Of a stretch of 64,000 nucleotides of DNA, positions 9,110 through 21,524 are shown piece after piece. How positions within the stretch are numbered: position 1 is the first letter of the stretch; every line of letters starts with the position of its first letter. Origin of the DNA: Streptomyces cellulosae (lineage in GTDB: Bacteria; Actinomycetota; Actinomycetes; Streptomycetales; Streptomycetaceae); assembly GCF_000721105.1 (NCBI RefSeq), contig NZ_JOEV01000017.1:165533-229532 (forward strand). Reading direction: 5' to 3'. The notes below the pieces were generated by a model, which saw only the letters and a program-made list of their open reading frames with translations, ran no database searches and was not told where the DNA came from. The position numbers and the translations under genes were made by a program.

Positions 9110-9123
9110 GTGACCTGCGTCAC
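9110..9123. promoter_or_regulatory. Putative Crp-type palindrome upstream of pfkA
   Basis: GTGACCTGCGTCAC is a perfect 5-4-5 inverted repeat that fits the GTG-N6-GNCAC pattern reported for Streptomyces Crp and the wider GTGA-N6-TCAC pattern of the CRP/FNR family. It lies 47 bases before the pfkA start. Binding is an inference from the motif alone. Confidence 0.35.
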
Positions 9124-9170
9124 CATTAGCGTGGCCATGAGCAGGCAACCTCTGGCGAAGGGACACTTCC

Positions 9171-10199
9171 ATGCGCGTCGGAGTACTGACCGGAGGCGGC
9201 GACTGCCCCGGGCTCAACGCCGTCATCCGGGGCATCGTCCGCAAGGGCGTACAGGAGTACGGCTATGGCTTCGTCGGCTTCCGGGACGGCTGGCGAGGAC
9301 CCCTCGAGAACTACACCGTGCGCCTGGACATCCCCGCGGTGCGCGGCATCCTGCCCCGCGGCGGCACCATCCTCGGCTCCTCGCGCACCAACCCGCTCAA
9401 GCAGGAGGACGGCATCCGCCGGATCAAGGAGAACCTCGCCGAGCAGGGGGTCGAGGCGCTCATCGTGATCGGCGGCGAGGACACCCTGGGTGTGGCCGCC
9501 GAGCTGTCCGACCACCATGGCGTGCCCTGCGTCGGCGTGCCCAAGACGATCGACAACGACCTGTCCGCCACCGACTACACCTTCGGCTTCGACACCGCCG
9601 TCAACATCGCCACGGAAGCCATCGACCGGCTGCACACCACCGCCGAGTCGCACATGCGGGTCCTGGTCTGCGAGGTGATGGGCCGGCACGCCGGCTGGAT
9701 CGCCCTCCACTCCGGGCTGGCCGGCGGGGCCAACGTCATCCTCATCCCCGAGCAGCGCTTCGACGTCGAGCAGGTGTGCGCCTGGGTGACCTCCCGGTTC
9801 CGGGCGTCGTACGCACCCATCGTGGTCGTCGCCGAGGGCGCGATGCCCAAGGACGGCGACGTGGTCCTCAAGGACGGCTCGCAGGACTCCTTCGGGCATG
9901 TCCGGCTGTCCGGTGTCGGCGAGTGGCTGGCCAAGGAGATCGAGCGGCGCACCGGCAAGGAGGCCCGCACCACGGTCCTCGGGCACGTCCAGCGCGGCGG
10001 CACCCCCAGCGCCTTCGACCGCTGGCTCGCCACCCGCTTCGGGCTGCACGCCATCGACGCCGTCCGGGACGGCGACTTCGGCCAGATGGTCGCCCTGCGC
10101 GGCACGGACATCGTCCGCGTCCCGATCGCGGAGGCCACGGCCCGGCTGAAGACGGTCGATCCGAGGCTGTACGAGGAGGTCGGCGTGTTCTTCGGCTGA
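9171..10199 (+). CDS. pfkA: 6-phosphofructokinase
   Basis: Phosphorylates fructose 6-phosphate to fructose 1,6-bisphosphate in glycolysis. The 342-residue protein has TGGGDCPGLNAVIRG at the N-terminus, the donor loop GGEDT at 101-105, the catalytic PKTIDND block (Asp128), and the sugar-phosphate site in MGRHAGWIA. Asp104 and Lys125 correspond to the E. coli positions 104 and 124 that favour pyrophosphate over ATP, so the donor should not be assumed to be ATP. AAGGGA lies before the ATG. A likely -35 (TTGACC, 9087) and a Crp-like palindrome are upstream. The gene follows macR, as in S. coelicolor. Confidence 0.95.
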   Translation: MRVGVLTGGGDCPGLNAVIRGIVRKGVQEYGYGFVGFRDGWRGPLENYTVRLDIPAVRGILPRGGTILGSSRTNPLKQEDGIRRIKENLAEQGVEALIVIGGEDTLGVAAELSDHHGVPCVGVPKTIDNDLSATDYTFGFDTAVNIATEAIDRLHTTAESHMRVLVCEVMGRHAGWIALHSGLAGGANVILIPEQRFDVEQVCAWVTSRFRASYAPIVVVAEGAMPKDGDVVLKDGSQDSFGHVRLSGVGEWLAKEIERRTGKEARTTVLGHVQRGGTPSAFDRWLATRFGLHAIDAVRDGDFGQMVALRGTDIVRVPIAEATARLKTVDPRLYEEVGVFFG

Positions 10200-13784
<3,585 letters not shown>

Positions 13785-13820
13785 CGGACCGGTGACGGGT
13801 TCACCTCTTACGCGAACGCA

Positions 13821-13856
13821 AGTGGGGCGCGGATCACATACGATCCGCGCCCCACT
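13821..13856 (+). terminator. Terminator hairpin after aroH
   Basis: A perfect 15-bp stem (arms 13821-13835 and 13842-13856) with a 6-base loop, followed within ten bases by CTTTTG. It starts 36 bases after the aroH stop and separates aroH from the iron-regulated bfd promoter. Confidence 0.85.
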
Positions 13857-13883
13857 CCACTTTTGTGGCTCTCGCCCGCCGGG

Positions 13884-13902
13884 TAAGGTTAGGTTAGCCT
13901 TA
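13884..13902. promoter_or_regulatory. Iron box (DmdR/IdeR/DtxR-type operator) upstream of bfd
   Basis: The 19 bases taaggttaggttagcctta form an imperfect palindrome (7 of 9 pairs) and closely match the DtxR/IdeR/DmdR1 consensus TTAGGTTAGGCTAACCTAA. The site is 41 bases before the bfd start, in the promoter position. Known behaviour of the family predicts repression when Fe(II) is sufficient and expression of bfd under iron starvation. Confidence 0.8.
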
Positions 13903-13943
13903 TTGATCTCGGTGGGAATGGTCTCGGTGGGAGGTGAATCCGC

Positions 13944-14204
13944 GTGTTCGTCTGCAACTGCTTCGGAGTGACCGAGGCGCAGGTCCAGCAGCACGCGGAG
14001 AACGGCGCCTGCACACCCCGCCAGATCGCCTCCGCCTGCAAGGCCGGCACGGACTGCGGATCCTGCGTCCGCCGGATCCAGGCGATCCTCGGCCGAGGCG
14101 CGGTTCCCCGGCGTGAGCGGGCCGACCAGCGCGCGACCACCCTGACCGGGATCGACGGGCTTGACGGACTCGAGGGGCTTGAGGGACTCGAAGAGGCCGC
14201 CTAG
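13944..14204 (+). CDS. bfd: Bacterioferritin-associated ferredoxin ([2Fe-2S])
   Basis: An 86-residue protein. The first 50 residues match the BFD-like [2Fe-2S] domain, with Cys4 and Cys6 in VCNCFGVTE and a second pair in AGTDCGSC. In characterised systems Bfd reduces the ferric core of bacterioferritin to release iron; here bfr is the convergent neighbour and an iron box lies upstream. The last 35 residues are a low-complexity tail (DGLDGLEGLEGLEEAA) not seen in short Bfd proteins. The GTG at 13944 follows GGGAGGTG. The stop codon overlaps that of bfr within a shared CTAG. Confidence 0.9.
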   Translation: MFVCNCFGVTEAQVQQHAENGACTPRQIASACKAGTDCGSCVRRIQAILGRGAVPRRERADQRATTLTGIDGLDGLEGLEGLEEAA

Positions 14205-14680
14205 CTCTCCGGCTGTTCGATCAGCTGGGCGATGTAGAGCGCCTCGCCGAGCTTCTCCAGGAGTTCCAACTGGGTGTCGAGGTAGTCGATGTGGTGCTCC
14301 TCGTCCGCCAGGATCGACTCGAAGAGGGTGGCCGACGTGATGTCGCCCTTCTCCCGCATCACCTTGATGCCGCGCCGGAGCCGGTCGATCGCCTCGACCT
14401 CGACCTGGCGGTCGGCCTCGAACATCTCCTGGACGGTCTGCCCCACGCGGACATGGAAGAGACGCTGGTAGTTCGGCAGCCCGTCCAGGAACAGGATCCG
14501 GTCGGTGAGCACTTCCGCGTGCTTCATCTCGTCGAACGACTCGGACCGCGTGTACTTCGCGAGCTTGGTCCAGCCGAAGTTCTCCTGCATCTTCGCGTGC
14601 AGGAAGTACTGGTTGATCGCGGTGAGCTCGGCGGTCAGCTGCTCGTTGAGGAATTCGATGACCTCGGGGTCGCCCTGCAT
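14201..14680 (-). CDS. bfr: Bacterioferritin
   Basis: Forms the 24-mer iron storage shell. The 159-residue protein keeps all ferroxidase ligands at the E. coli Bfr numbers (Glu18, Glu51, His54, Glu94, Glu127, His130) and the heme ligand Met52 at the dimer interface. The start ATG at 14680 has AAGGAG upstream; the longer frame to 14740 adds non-family residues. It is convergent with bfd. No iron box is recognised before bfr, so the two genes may respond oppositely to iron. The AT-rich segment around 14755-14778 is the likely promoter region. Confidence 0.96.
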   Translation of the reverse strand: MQGDPEVIEFLNEQLTAELTAINQYFLHAKMQENFGWTKLAKYTRSESFDEMKHAEVLTDRILFLDGLPNYQRLFHVRVGQTVQEMFEADRQVEVEAIDRLRRGIKVMREKGDITSATLFESILADEEHHIDYLDTQLELLEKLGEALYIAQLIEQPES

Positions 14681-14854
14681 CGCAGAGGCTCCTTCCGACC
14701 TGGGGGACTGGCGGGTTGCGCCGCATGATTGCACCGGCAACGAAGATCGTCCAGTAAGTCTTCACTTAGTAAGTAAGGGCACGCTCAGTCCGCATTGCCC
14801 GTTTTGGGTGGGGCTTGGTCATGTGCACTGCCCTCGGTCTGTCAGGATGGAGTC

Positions 14855-15487
14855 ATGGGTCAGCCGGTGGAGCGCGAGTCAGGAGAAGCGGCACACTCCG
14901 AGCTTCCGCCGGGGCAGCGACTGCAGCGTGGCTGGCCGGTCACGCACTACGGACCGGTCCCCAAGTTCCGGCCCGAGCGCTGGGAGTTCCGGGTCTTCGG
15001 GGCCACCGCGGACGGCGAGAAGCACTGCTGGAACCACGAGGAGTTCACGGCCCTGCCGTACACCACGGTCATGGGCGACCTGCACTGCGTCACGAAGTTC
15101 AGCATGCTCGGCGCCGAGTGGGGCGGCATCCCCGCCCGGACCATCCTGGAGATCGCGCCGCCCGCCCCCTCCGTCACCCATGTGATGGTGTGGGCCGAGT
15201 ACGGCTTCAGCTCCAACCTGCGCCTCGAGGACTTCGCGTCCGAGCGCACGATCTTCGCGACCCACAAGGACGGCGAACTGCTGACCGCGGAACACGGCTT
15301 CCCGCTCCGCCTCGTCGTCCCCCACCTGTACGCCTGGAAGGGCCCCAAGTGGGTCCGCGGTGTCGAGTACATGACCGCCGACCGCCGCGGCTTCTGGGAG
15401 GAACGCGGCTACCACAACATCGGCGACCCCTGGAAGCAGCAGCGCTACTCCTACCAGGAGGAGCCCGGGGACGGTCCAGAGCTCTGA
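14855..15487 (+). CDS. Sulfite oxidase-like molybdopterin-dependent oxidoreductase
   Basis: A 210-residue protein of the oxidoreductase molybdopterin-binding (SUOX/MsrP-like) fold. The segment GDLHCVTKFSMLGAEWGG contains the Cys that ligates molybdenum, and later blocks VWAEYGFSSNLRLEDF and KGPKWVRGVEYM are typical of the short single-domain group. The protein lacks a Tat signal, a heme domain and a dimerisation domain, so it is probably cytoplasmic; electron partner and substrate are not deducible. The ATG at 14855 follows AGGATGGAG. Confidence 0.85.
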   Translation: MGQPVERESGEAAHSELPPGQRLQRGWPVTHYGPVPKFRPERWEFRVFGATADGEKHCWNHEEFTALPYTTVMGDLHCVTKFSMLGAEWGGIPARTILEIAPPAPSVTHVMVWAEYGFSSNLRLEDFASERTIFATHKDGELLTAEHGFPLRLVVPHLYAWKGPKWVRGVEYMTADRRGFWEERGYHNIGDPWKQQRYSYQEEPGDGPEL

Positions 15488-15540
15488 CGTGCCGGTATGC
15501 TCATTGCCGGTTACCACGACAACCGTGCAGGGAGCCCTCC

Positions 15541-15816
15541 ATGGCCGTCTACAACGTGATCTTCTCGGAGACTGCGGCGCGCGTGCGCGACAGCCTTCCG
15601 GACGACCGCCGTGAGCTGCTCCAGCGTGGCCTCGCCATACTGACCACGGACCCCCGTACCAAGATCTCGTCGCCCATCTCGGACGACGAGAACACGCGCT
15701 CCCTCGCACTGACTCACAGCATGGCCATCGAGTACGTCGTCAGCGACGGGCTGCTGATCGTGCTCGTGGTCCACCTCGTCGACACGACCCACGTACTGTT
15801 CGAGGACGAGGACTGA
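15541..15816 (+). CDS. Small conserved protein, possible RelE/ParE-like fold
   Basis: A 91-residue protein beginning MAVYNVIFSETAARVRDSL, with a helix-helix-strand pattern like the RelE/ParE toxin superfamily and a very hydrophobic C-terminal strand (GLLIVLVVHLVDTTHVLF). No antitoxin-like gene overlaps or precedes it; the nearest gene is the oxidoreductase 53 bases upstream on the same strand. I do not claim toxin function. The sequence is a conserved Streptomyces hypothetical with a good start: GCAGGGAGCCCTCC before the ATG. Confidence 0.75.
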   Translation: MAVYNVIFSETAARVRDSLPDDRRELLQRGLAILTTDPRTKISSPISDDENTRSLALTHSMAIEYVVSDGLLIVLVVHLVDTTHVLFEDED

Positions 15817-15825
15817 TCGGCGCCC

Positions 15826-16704
15826 TCAGCTGTCGCGCAGTTTCTTCAAGCGCTCCACGTCCGCCGCGTGCCCCTCCTTGCCGCCGGGCGTCTCGATCAC
15901 CAGCGGTACGCCCTCGGTGGCGGGGTGGGTCATCAGCTCGCGGAACGGGTCCTCGCCTATGTGGCCGGAGCCGATGTTCTCGTGCCGGTCCTTGTGGGCG
16001 CCGACCACGTCCTTGGAGTCGTTGGCGTGGATCAGCTTCAGCCGGCCCTCGCCGACCGTGTCCACCAGCAGATCGAGTGTCTGGTGCATCCCGCTCGGCC
16101 CGGTCAGGTCGTGTCCGGCCGCGAAGACGTGGCAGGTGTCCAGGCACACGCCCAGCTTCGGGTGGGAGTCCAGCGCCTCGAAGTACGGCCCGAAGTCCCA
16201 CGTCCGCGAGCACAGCGAGGCGCCCTGTCCGGCCGTCGACTCCAGGAGCAGGAACGGGTCGTCGTCGTGGGTGAGCTCGTCCAGCAGCGGCAGCAGGTAC
16301 TCCCGGACCTGCCGCAGCGCCACCGACCGGTCCCGGCCGCCGGTCGCGCTGCCGGTGTGCACGACCACGCCCAGCGCCCCGATGTCCCGCCCGCGCCGCA
16401 GCGAGTGGCGCAGCGACTCCACCGACTTCTCCGCGGTCGCCTCGGTGTGCGAGCCGAAGTTGATCAGGTACGGGGCATGCACGTACGCCGGGATCGACTC
16501 GGCCGCGCACACCGCCCGGAACTGCTCGTCCTGGCGCGGGTTCCCGGGCGGCGTGGCCCAGCCGCGCGGGTTGGCGACGAAGACCTGCACGGCCTCGGCC
16601 TTCAGGTCATGGGCGTACGACAGTCCTACGGAGTGCAGGCCGCCGGCCACGGGGACGTGACCGCCGACGGGGTTGCGGGAAGGGCCGGGGTGCTGACTGT
16701 TCAC
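15826..16704 (-). CDS. nfo: Deoxyribonuclease IV (AP endonuclease, family 2)
   Basis: A 292-residue TIM-barrel metallo-endonuclease that nicks DNA 5' of abasic sites in base excision repair. The family's Zn-binding blocks appear in order: YVHAPYLINFGS, VVHTGSA, LLLESTAGQG, GVCLDTCHVFAAGHD, HANDSKD, RHENIGSGHIG and LVIETPGG. Length is close to the 280-residue norm. It is convergent with the small gene at 15541, only nine bases apart. The ATG at 16704 is accepted; the first 12 residues are variable. Confidence 0.92.
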   Translation of the reverse strand: MNSQHPGPSRNPVGGHVPVAGGLHSVGLSYAHDLKAEAVQVFVANPRGWATPPGNPRQDEQFRAVCAAESIPAYVHAPYLINFGSHTEATAEKSVESLRHSLRRGRDIGALGVVVHTGSATGGRDRSVALRQVREYLLPLLDELTHDDDPFLLLESTAGQGASLCSRTWDFGPYFEALDSHPKLGVCLDTCHVFAAGHDLTGPSGMHQTLDLLVDTVGEGRLKLIHANDSKDVVGAHKDRHENIGSGHIGEDPFRELMTHPATEGVPLVIETPGGKEGHAADVERLKKLRDS

Positions 16705-16738
16705 CGGTTCAGGGTGTCATGTGTCCGCGGCCGCCCGG

Positions 16739-18670
16739 TCAGCGGATGGTGATCGTGATCTTCGACCCCTTGGGTGCGCTCTCCCCGCCCTCGACGGACT
16801 GCTCCTTGACGGTGTCCCCGAACAGCCCGAGCAGCCCGCGGTCCTCGTCGACCTCGAACCCGGCGTCCTCCAGTTCGGCCTTGGCGTCGTCGACGCTGTC
16901 GCCGACCACGTCCGGGACCTCGACCATCTCGGGGCCCTTGGACAGCGTCAGGGTCACCGTGTCGCCCTCGGCCGCGGTGGTGCCGTCCTCAGGGGTCTGC
17001 CGGGCGACCGCCCCCTTGTCGACGTCGGCGGAGTTGATCTCCTCGGAGGAGACCCTCACCTTCAGGCCCGCCTCCTCCAGGTCCGCCGTCGCGTCCTGAA
17101 CGGACTCGCCCGTGACGTCCGGAACGTCGATTGGGCTGCCCTTGCTGACGACGATCGCGACCGCCGACCCCGCCCGCCGCTCGGTGCCGGCCTCCGGGTT
17201 CGTGGAGATCACGGAGCCCTTCTCCACCTCGTCGCTGAACTCCCGGGTGACCATGCCCGGCTCCAGCCCGTCCTGCTTCAGCGCCGTTCTGGCCTTGTCC
17301 AGCCGGTAGTCCTGCACGTCGGGCACCTGCACGGTCTCCGGCCCGTCGGAGATGACGAGCTTCACGGAGTCGTTGTCCCGGATGCGGGCGCCCGGTTCCG
17401 GGTCGGTGCTGACGACGGTGCCCCGCTTCACGGTGTCGCTGTACTCGTGCCGGACCTTGCCGACCTCCAGCCCGGCCGCCTCCAGCCGGTCCCGGGCCTG
17501 CGCCTCGGTCTTCTCCAGCACCGGCGGGACCTTGGTGAACTGGCCGGAGTTGATGTACCAGACGCCCGCGCCGACCCCGAGGACCAGCAGCACGGCGGCG
17601 ACGAGGGCGTAGACGCGGCCGGGCGGGCGGGTACGACGGGGCGCGGGCAGCGGCGGCCCGGACTCCAGCCGGCTCGTGCGGTGGACCCCGGGTGCGGGCT
17701 CGTCCTCGTTGACCGGCAGCGGTCGCGGCACGGTGAGCGCGCGCGGGAGCACGCTCGTGCGGTTCTCGGCGTTGTCGTGCGCCACCGAGATCGCCTGCGG
17801 CGGCACGGCGTCCAACTCGTCGTCGCTGAGCCGGGAGTGGGCCTCCCGCGCCTGGGCGAGCAGCGCGACCGCGTCGTACGGCCGCAGACCGGGGTCGCGG
17901 GCGGTCGCGGAGGCGACCAGTTCGTCCAGTTCGTACGCCAGGCCGGGCACCAGCGCCGACGGGGGAGGGACGTCCTCGTGGAGGTGCTTGTAGAGCACGA
18001 CCGCAGGGGAGTCGCCGTCATGCGGCTTCTCGCCGGTGAGCATCTCGTGGAGGACGACCCCGCACGCGTACACGTCGACGCGGGGGTCGGCGGCGCCCGG
18101 CTGCTCGATCTGCTCGGGCGCGAGGTACGAGACGGTGCCGAGCACGGCCCCGGTGGTGCTGGTGACGGTGTCCACGGAGCGCACCAGCCCGAAGTCGGCG
18201 ACCTTCACCCGGCCGTCGTCCCCTATCAGGACGTTCTCCGGCTTCATGTCCCGGTGCACGAACCCGGCCCGGTGCGCGGCGCCCAGCGCGGCCAGCACCG
18301 GCTCCAGGATGTCGAGCGCGGCCCTCGGCTGCAGTGCCCCGCGGTCGCGCAGCACGTCACGCAGGGTGCAGCCGGCGATGTACTCCATGGCGAGGTAGAC
18401 GTACGACCCGTCGGTGCCCTGGTCGAAGACCTGCACCACGTTCGGGTGGGCGAGTCGGGCGACGGACTTGGCCTCGCGGATGAACCGCTCGACGAAGGTC
18501 CCGTCGGCCGCCAGCGCCGGATGCATCACCTTGAGCGCGAGCACCCGGTCCAGGCGCGTGTCCAGGGCCCGGTAGACCGTGGCCATGCCGCCGACCGCGA
18601 TCCGCGCGTCGACGCGATAGCGGCCGTCGAGCACCTGCCCGACCAGAGGGTCCTGAAGGGTCGTATCCAC
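16739..18670 (-). CDS. Ser/Thr protein kinase with four PASTA domains (PknB-type)
   Basis: A 643-residue membrane kinase. The cytoplasmic kinase domain (about 15-280) has VGGMATVYRA, Lys47, HRDMKPEN (Asp141), ADFG (158-160) and APEQ. A proline-rich juxtamembrane linker leads to one membrane segment at 352-371, then four extracellular PASTA repeats to the C-terminus, which in relatives bind muropeptides or beta-lactams. The GTG at 18670 lies seven bases after TACACT (18678-18683), so it is probably leaderless. The thiOSG operon lies upstream on the same strand. It is the likely orthologue of S. coelicolor SCO2110. Targets may include the HTH protein at 22831, by analogy with Rv2175c. Confidence 0.93.
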   Translation of the reverse strand: MDTTLQDPLVGQVLDGRYRVDARIAVGGMATVYRALDTRLDRVLALKVMHPALAADGTFVERFIREAKSVARLAHPNVVQVFDQGTDGSYVYLAMEYIAGCTLRDVLRDRGALQPRAALDILEPVLAALGAAHRAGFVHRDMKPENVLIGDDGRVKVADFGLVRSVDTVTSTTGAVLGTVSYLAPEQIEQPGAADPRVDVYACGVVLHEMLTGEKPHDGDSPAVVLYKHLHEDVPPPSALVPGLAYELDELVASATARDPGLRPYDAVALLAQAREAHSRLSDDELDAVPPQAISVAHDNAENRTSVLPRALTVPRPLPVNEDEPAPGVHRTSRLESGPPLPAPRRTRPPGRVYALVAAVLLVLGVGAGVWYINSGQFTKVPPVLEKTEAQARDRLEAAGLEVGKVRHEYSDTVKRGTVVSTDPEPGARIRDNDSVKLVISDGPETVQVPDVQDYRLDKARTALKQDGLEPGMVTREFSDEVEKGSVISTNPEAGTERRAGSAVAIVVSKGSPIDVPDVTGESVQDATADLEEAGLKVRVSSEEINSADVDKGAVARQTPEDGTTAAEGDTVTLTLSKGPEMVEVPDVVGDSVDDAKAELEDAGFEVDEDRGLLGLFGDTVKEQSVEGGESAPKGSKITITIR

Positions 18671-18821
18671 GCAGGTGAGTGTACGAGCCACCGCCGACAG
18701 CGCCGCGGGTTCGGTCCTGATCGGGGTGCGACTGAAGCCGACCTGTGACGGACCTCGCACCGAAATCCGGCTTCTGCCGCACCGGTTTCCGGCTTCTGGA
18801 GGGCCTACGTCGAAGGTACGT

Positions 18822-19619
<798 letters not shown>

Positions 19620-19820
19620 TCAGCCTCCTTGGACGGCGGTGAGGACCTCGACACGGTCCCCCTCGGAGAGGGGCGTCGACGGCCACTGCGCGCGCGGGAC
19701 GACGGTTTCGTTGAGGGCGGCGGCCACGCCGGAGGGCGCCGGGGCCAGGGACTTCACCAGCGCGTCGAGTGCCGTACCGGGAGCGACCCGGCGCCGCTCG
19801 CCGTTGACCGAGATGTTCAT
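19620..19820 (-). CDS. thiS: Sulfur carrier protein ThiS
   Basis: A 66-residue ubiquitin-fold protein that carries sulfur as a C-terminal thiocarboxylate for thiazole formation. The essential Gly-Gly terminus is present (VLTAVQGG), and the fold pattern MNISVNGERRRV and LNETVVPRAQW fits the family. Its ATG overlaps the end of thiO by four bases (ATGA), and thiG follows directly. Confidence 0.96.
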   Translation of the reverse strand: MNISVNGERRRVAPGTALDALVKSLAPAPSGVAAALNETVVPRAQWPSTPLSEGDRVEVLTAVQGG

Positions 19821-20980
19821 GCGGGCAGCTCCGTGAGGGCGGTGGTGAAGCGCCTGGAGGTGAAGGGGCGGGCCTCCTCGGGGAGTTCGCCGGTGACGAG
19901 GGCGTGCGCCAGGGCGTCGCCGGTGACCGGGGTGAGCAGCACGCCGTTGCGGTAGTGCCCGGTGGCCAGCAGCAGCCCGTCCAGCGCGGTCGGACCGAGC
20001 AGCGGCGCGTTGTCGGGGGAGCCGGGACGCAGCCCGGCCCGGGTCTCCGTGAGCGGCAGCTCGGTGATGCCGGGCACCAGTTCGTGGGCGTCGCGCAGCA
20101 GCTCGTACACCCCGCCCGCGGTCACCGTGGTGTCCCAGCCGAGCTCCTCACTGGTCGCGCCGACGACGAGTTCGCCGTTCTCGCGCGGCACCAGGTAGAC
20201 ATGGCTGCCGCGCACCACGGCCCGTACGGTCCGGCTCAGGAAGGGCCCGTACCGCTCGGGCACGGTCAGCCGCAGCACCTGCCCCTTCACGGGCCGCACG
20301 GGCGGCAGGACGTCCTCGGGGACTCCCGCCAGCCTCCCGCTGAGGCTGCCCCCGGCGAGCACCACCTGCTCGGCGCCCAGCGCGACCCCCTCGCGGGTGA
20401 CGACCCCGGCCGCCCGTTCCCGTACGACGGACAGCCGCTCCGCCCAGGAGCGGTGGAAGAGCACCCCGGCCCGCTCGCACGCCGCCAGCAGGGCCTTGGT
20501 GAGCCGCCGCGGGTCGATCTGGTGGTCGCCGTCGACCCGGAGCCCCCCGCGCACGCCCGGCGCGAGCATCGGTTCCAGGCGTCGGCACTCCCGGCCGGAC
20601 AGCCACTCGGAGTCCAGCCCCGACTGCCGTTGCAGCGCGTGCAGTTCACGCAGATGGGCGCGGTCGTCGGCGTCCAGCGCGACAGCGAGGGTGCCGCTGC
20701 GGCGGTAACCGAGGTCATGGCCGGTGAGGTCGGTCAGCTCGGCCGCGAAGTCCGGATAGCGGCGGGCCGACTCCAGGTTCAGGCCGAGCAGGGTCTGCTC
20801 GCCGTAGTGCAGTTCCGTGACGGCGGCCAGCATGCCGGCCGCCACCTGCGCGGCCCCACCACCCGGCTCGGGGTCCACGACGGCGGTGGCGAACCCGCGC
20901 TGCACGGCCCGCCAGGCCGTGACCAGGCCGATGATCCCGCCCCCGATGACGAGGACGTCTGACGTACGTGAGGACGACAT
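19817..20980 (-). CDS. thiO: Glycine oxidase ThiO
   Basis: FAD-dependent oxidase of the DAO family that turns glycine into the imine needed for thiazole synthesis. The 387-residue protein has the N-terminal dinucleotide fold VLVIGGGIIGLVTAWRA, the substrate-side motifs GGGAAQVAAGML, RVDGDHQIDPRRLTKAL, and a C-terminal TGHYRNGVLLTPVTGDA block typical of ThiO. It is the first gene of the thiO-thiS-thiG operon. The start ATG lies 11 bases after the end of the TPP riboswitch, whose 3' side (GAAGGGAGGGG) also supplies the ribosome site, so control is probably at translation initiation. Confidence 0.95.
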   Translation of the reverse strand: MSSSRTSDVLVIGGGIIGLVTAWRAVQRGFATAVVDPEPGGGAAQVAAGMLAAVTELHYGEQTLLGLNLESARRYPDFAAELTDLTGHDLGYRRSGTLAVALDADDRAHLRELHALQRQSGLDSEWLSGRECRRLEPMLAPGVRGGLRVDGDHQIDPRRLTKALLAACERAGVLFHRSWAERLSVVRERAAGVVTREGVALGAEQVVLAGGSLSGRLAGVPEDVLPPVRPVKGQVLRLTVPERYGPFLSRTVRAVVRGSHVYLVPRENGELVVGATSEELGWDTTVTAGGVYELLRDAHELVPGITELPLTETRAGLRPGSPDNAPLLGPTALDGLLLATGHYRNGVLLTPVTGDALAHALVTGELPEEARPFTSRRFTTALTELPA

Positions 20981-20991
20981 GGGCGTCCAGC

Positions 20992-21082
20992 CCCTCCCTT
21001 CGCCGGCATGACCCGGATCAGGTTCGTACGGTCGGAGGCCGCCAGCCTCCCTCTCAGCCCGGTGCGTCCGGGCTCCCGCGAG
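20992..21082 (-). promoter_or_regulatory. TPP riboswitch (THI element) of thiOSG
   Basis: On the minus strand both conserved cores of the TPP aptamer are present in the right order and spacing: GGGCTGAGAGGGAGG on the pyrimidine-sensing arm and ACCTGATCCGGGTCATGCC on the pyrophosphate arm, enclosed by GGGAGCCC and GAAGGGAG. The ribosome site of thiO is inside the 3' edge, so ligand binding should block translation. A TAGGGT hexamer (21098-21103) is a plausible -10. Confidence 0.95.
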
Positions 21083-21141
21083 TGCTTTACGTTGGCCACC
21101 CTAGCCGGTGTTTCCGCACCTCTGTAAGGGAGCCTTTCCTC

Positions 21142-21492
21142 ATGCCCCGCCCGCTGGACGGCCTCGTCCTCGCCCCCGTCGCCGACCAGGCCCCAGGTCA
21201 GGTGGGCACCCGCACCAGGTTCACGTACCACGAGAAGGACGGCGAGATCTGGGCCGAGTACGCGGGCGGGGACGTCGTACGCGGGCACCTGGTGGGTACC
21301 CGGGAGGGCGACCGGCTGGACTTCCGGTACGTACAGCTCAAGCAGGACGGGACGACGTCCTCGGGGCACTGCGTGTCGACGGTCGTCGAACTGGCCGACG
21401 GTCGCGTCCGGCTGGAGGAGAGCTGGGAGTGGGAGTCGCAGTCCGGCAGCGGGACGAGCGTTGTGGAGCAGGTCACGGAGCACGACGGCTGA
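21142..21492 (+). CDS. Conserved hypothetical protein (n-acetylglutamate-synthase-like small beta protein)
   Basis: A 116-residue protein with alternating strands (RTRFTYHEKDGEIWAEYAGG, GHLVGTREGDRLDFRYVQL, GHCVSTVVELADGRVRLEE) that suggests an all-beta barrel. Such short proteins are often annotated only by weak similarity, and I do not assign an activity. The ATG at 21142 has AAGGGAGCC upstream; the longer frame would run through the riboswitch on the opposite strand. It is divergent from thiO and 32 bases before the flavoprotein gene. Confidence 0.75.
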   Translation: MPRPLDGLVLAPVADQAPGQVGTRTRFTYHEKDGEIWAEYAGGDVVRGHLVGTREGDRLDFRYVQLKQDGTTSSGHCVSTVVELADGRVRLEESWEWESQSGSGTSVVEQVTEHDG

Positions 21493-21518
21493 CTGACGCA
21501 CCGTCAGGTGTCTATGGT
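21489..21518 (+). promoter_or_regulatory. Promoter of the flavoprotein gene, likely leaderless
   Basis: CTGACT (-35) and TATGGT (-10) are 18 bases apart, and the GTG start is six bases after the -10, so transcription should begin at or within a base of the start codon. The -35 overlaps the stop of the preceding gene. Confidence 0.6.
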
Positions 21519-21524
21519 GATCAG

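Noticed and set aside
15541..15816. A toxin-antitoxin module
   Set aside because: No antitoxin partner gene is present and the fold similarity is only a pattern resemblance.
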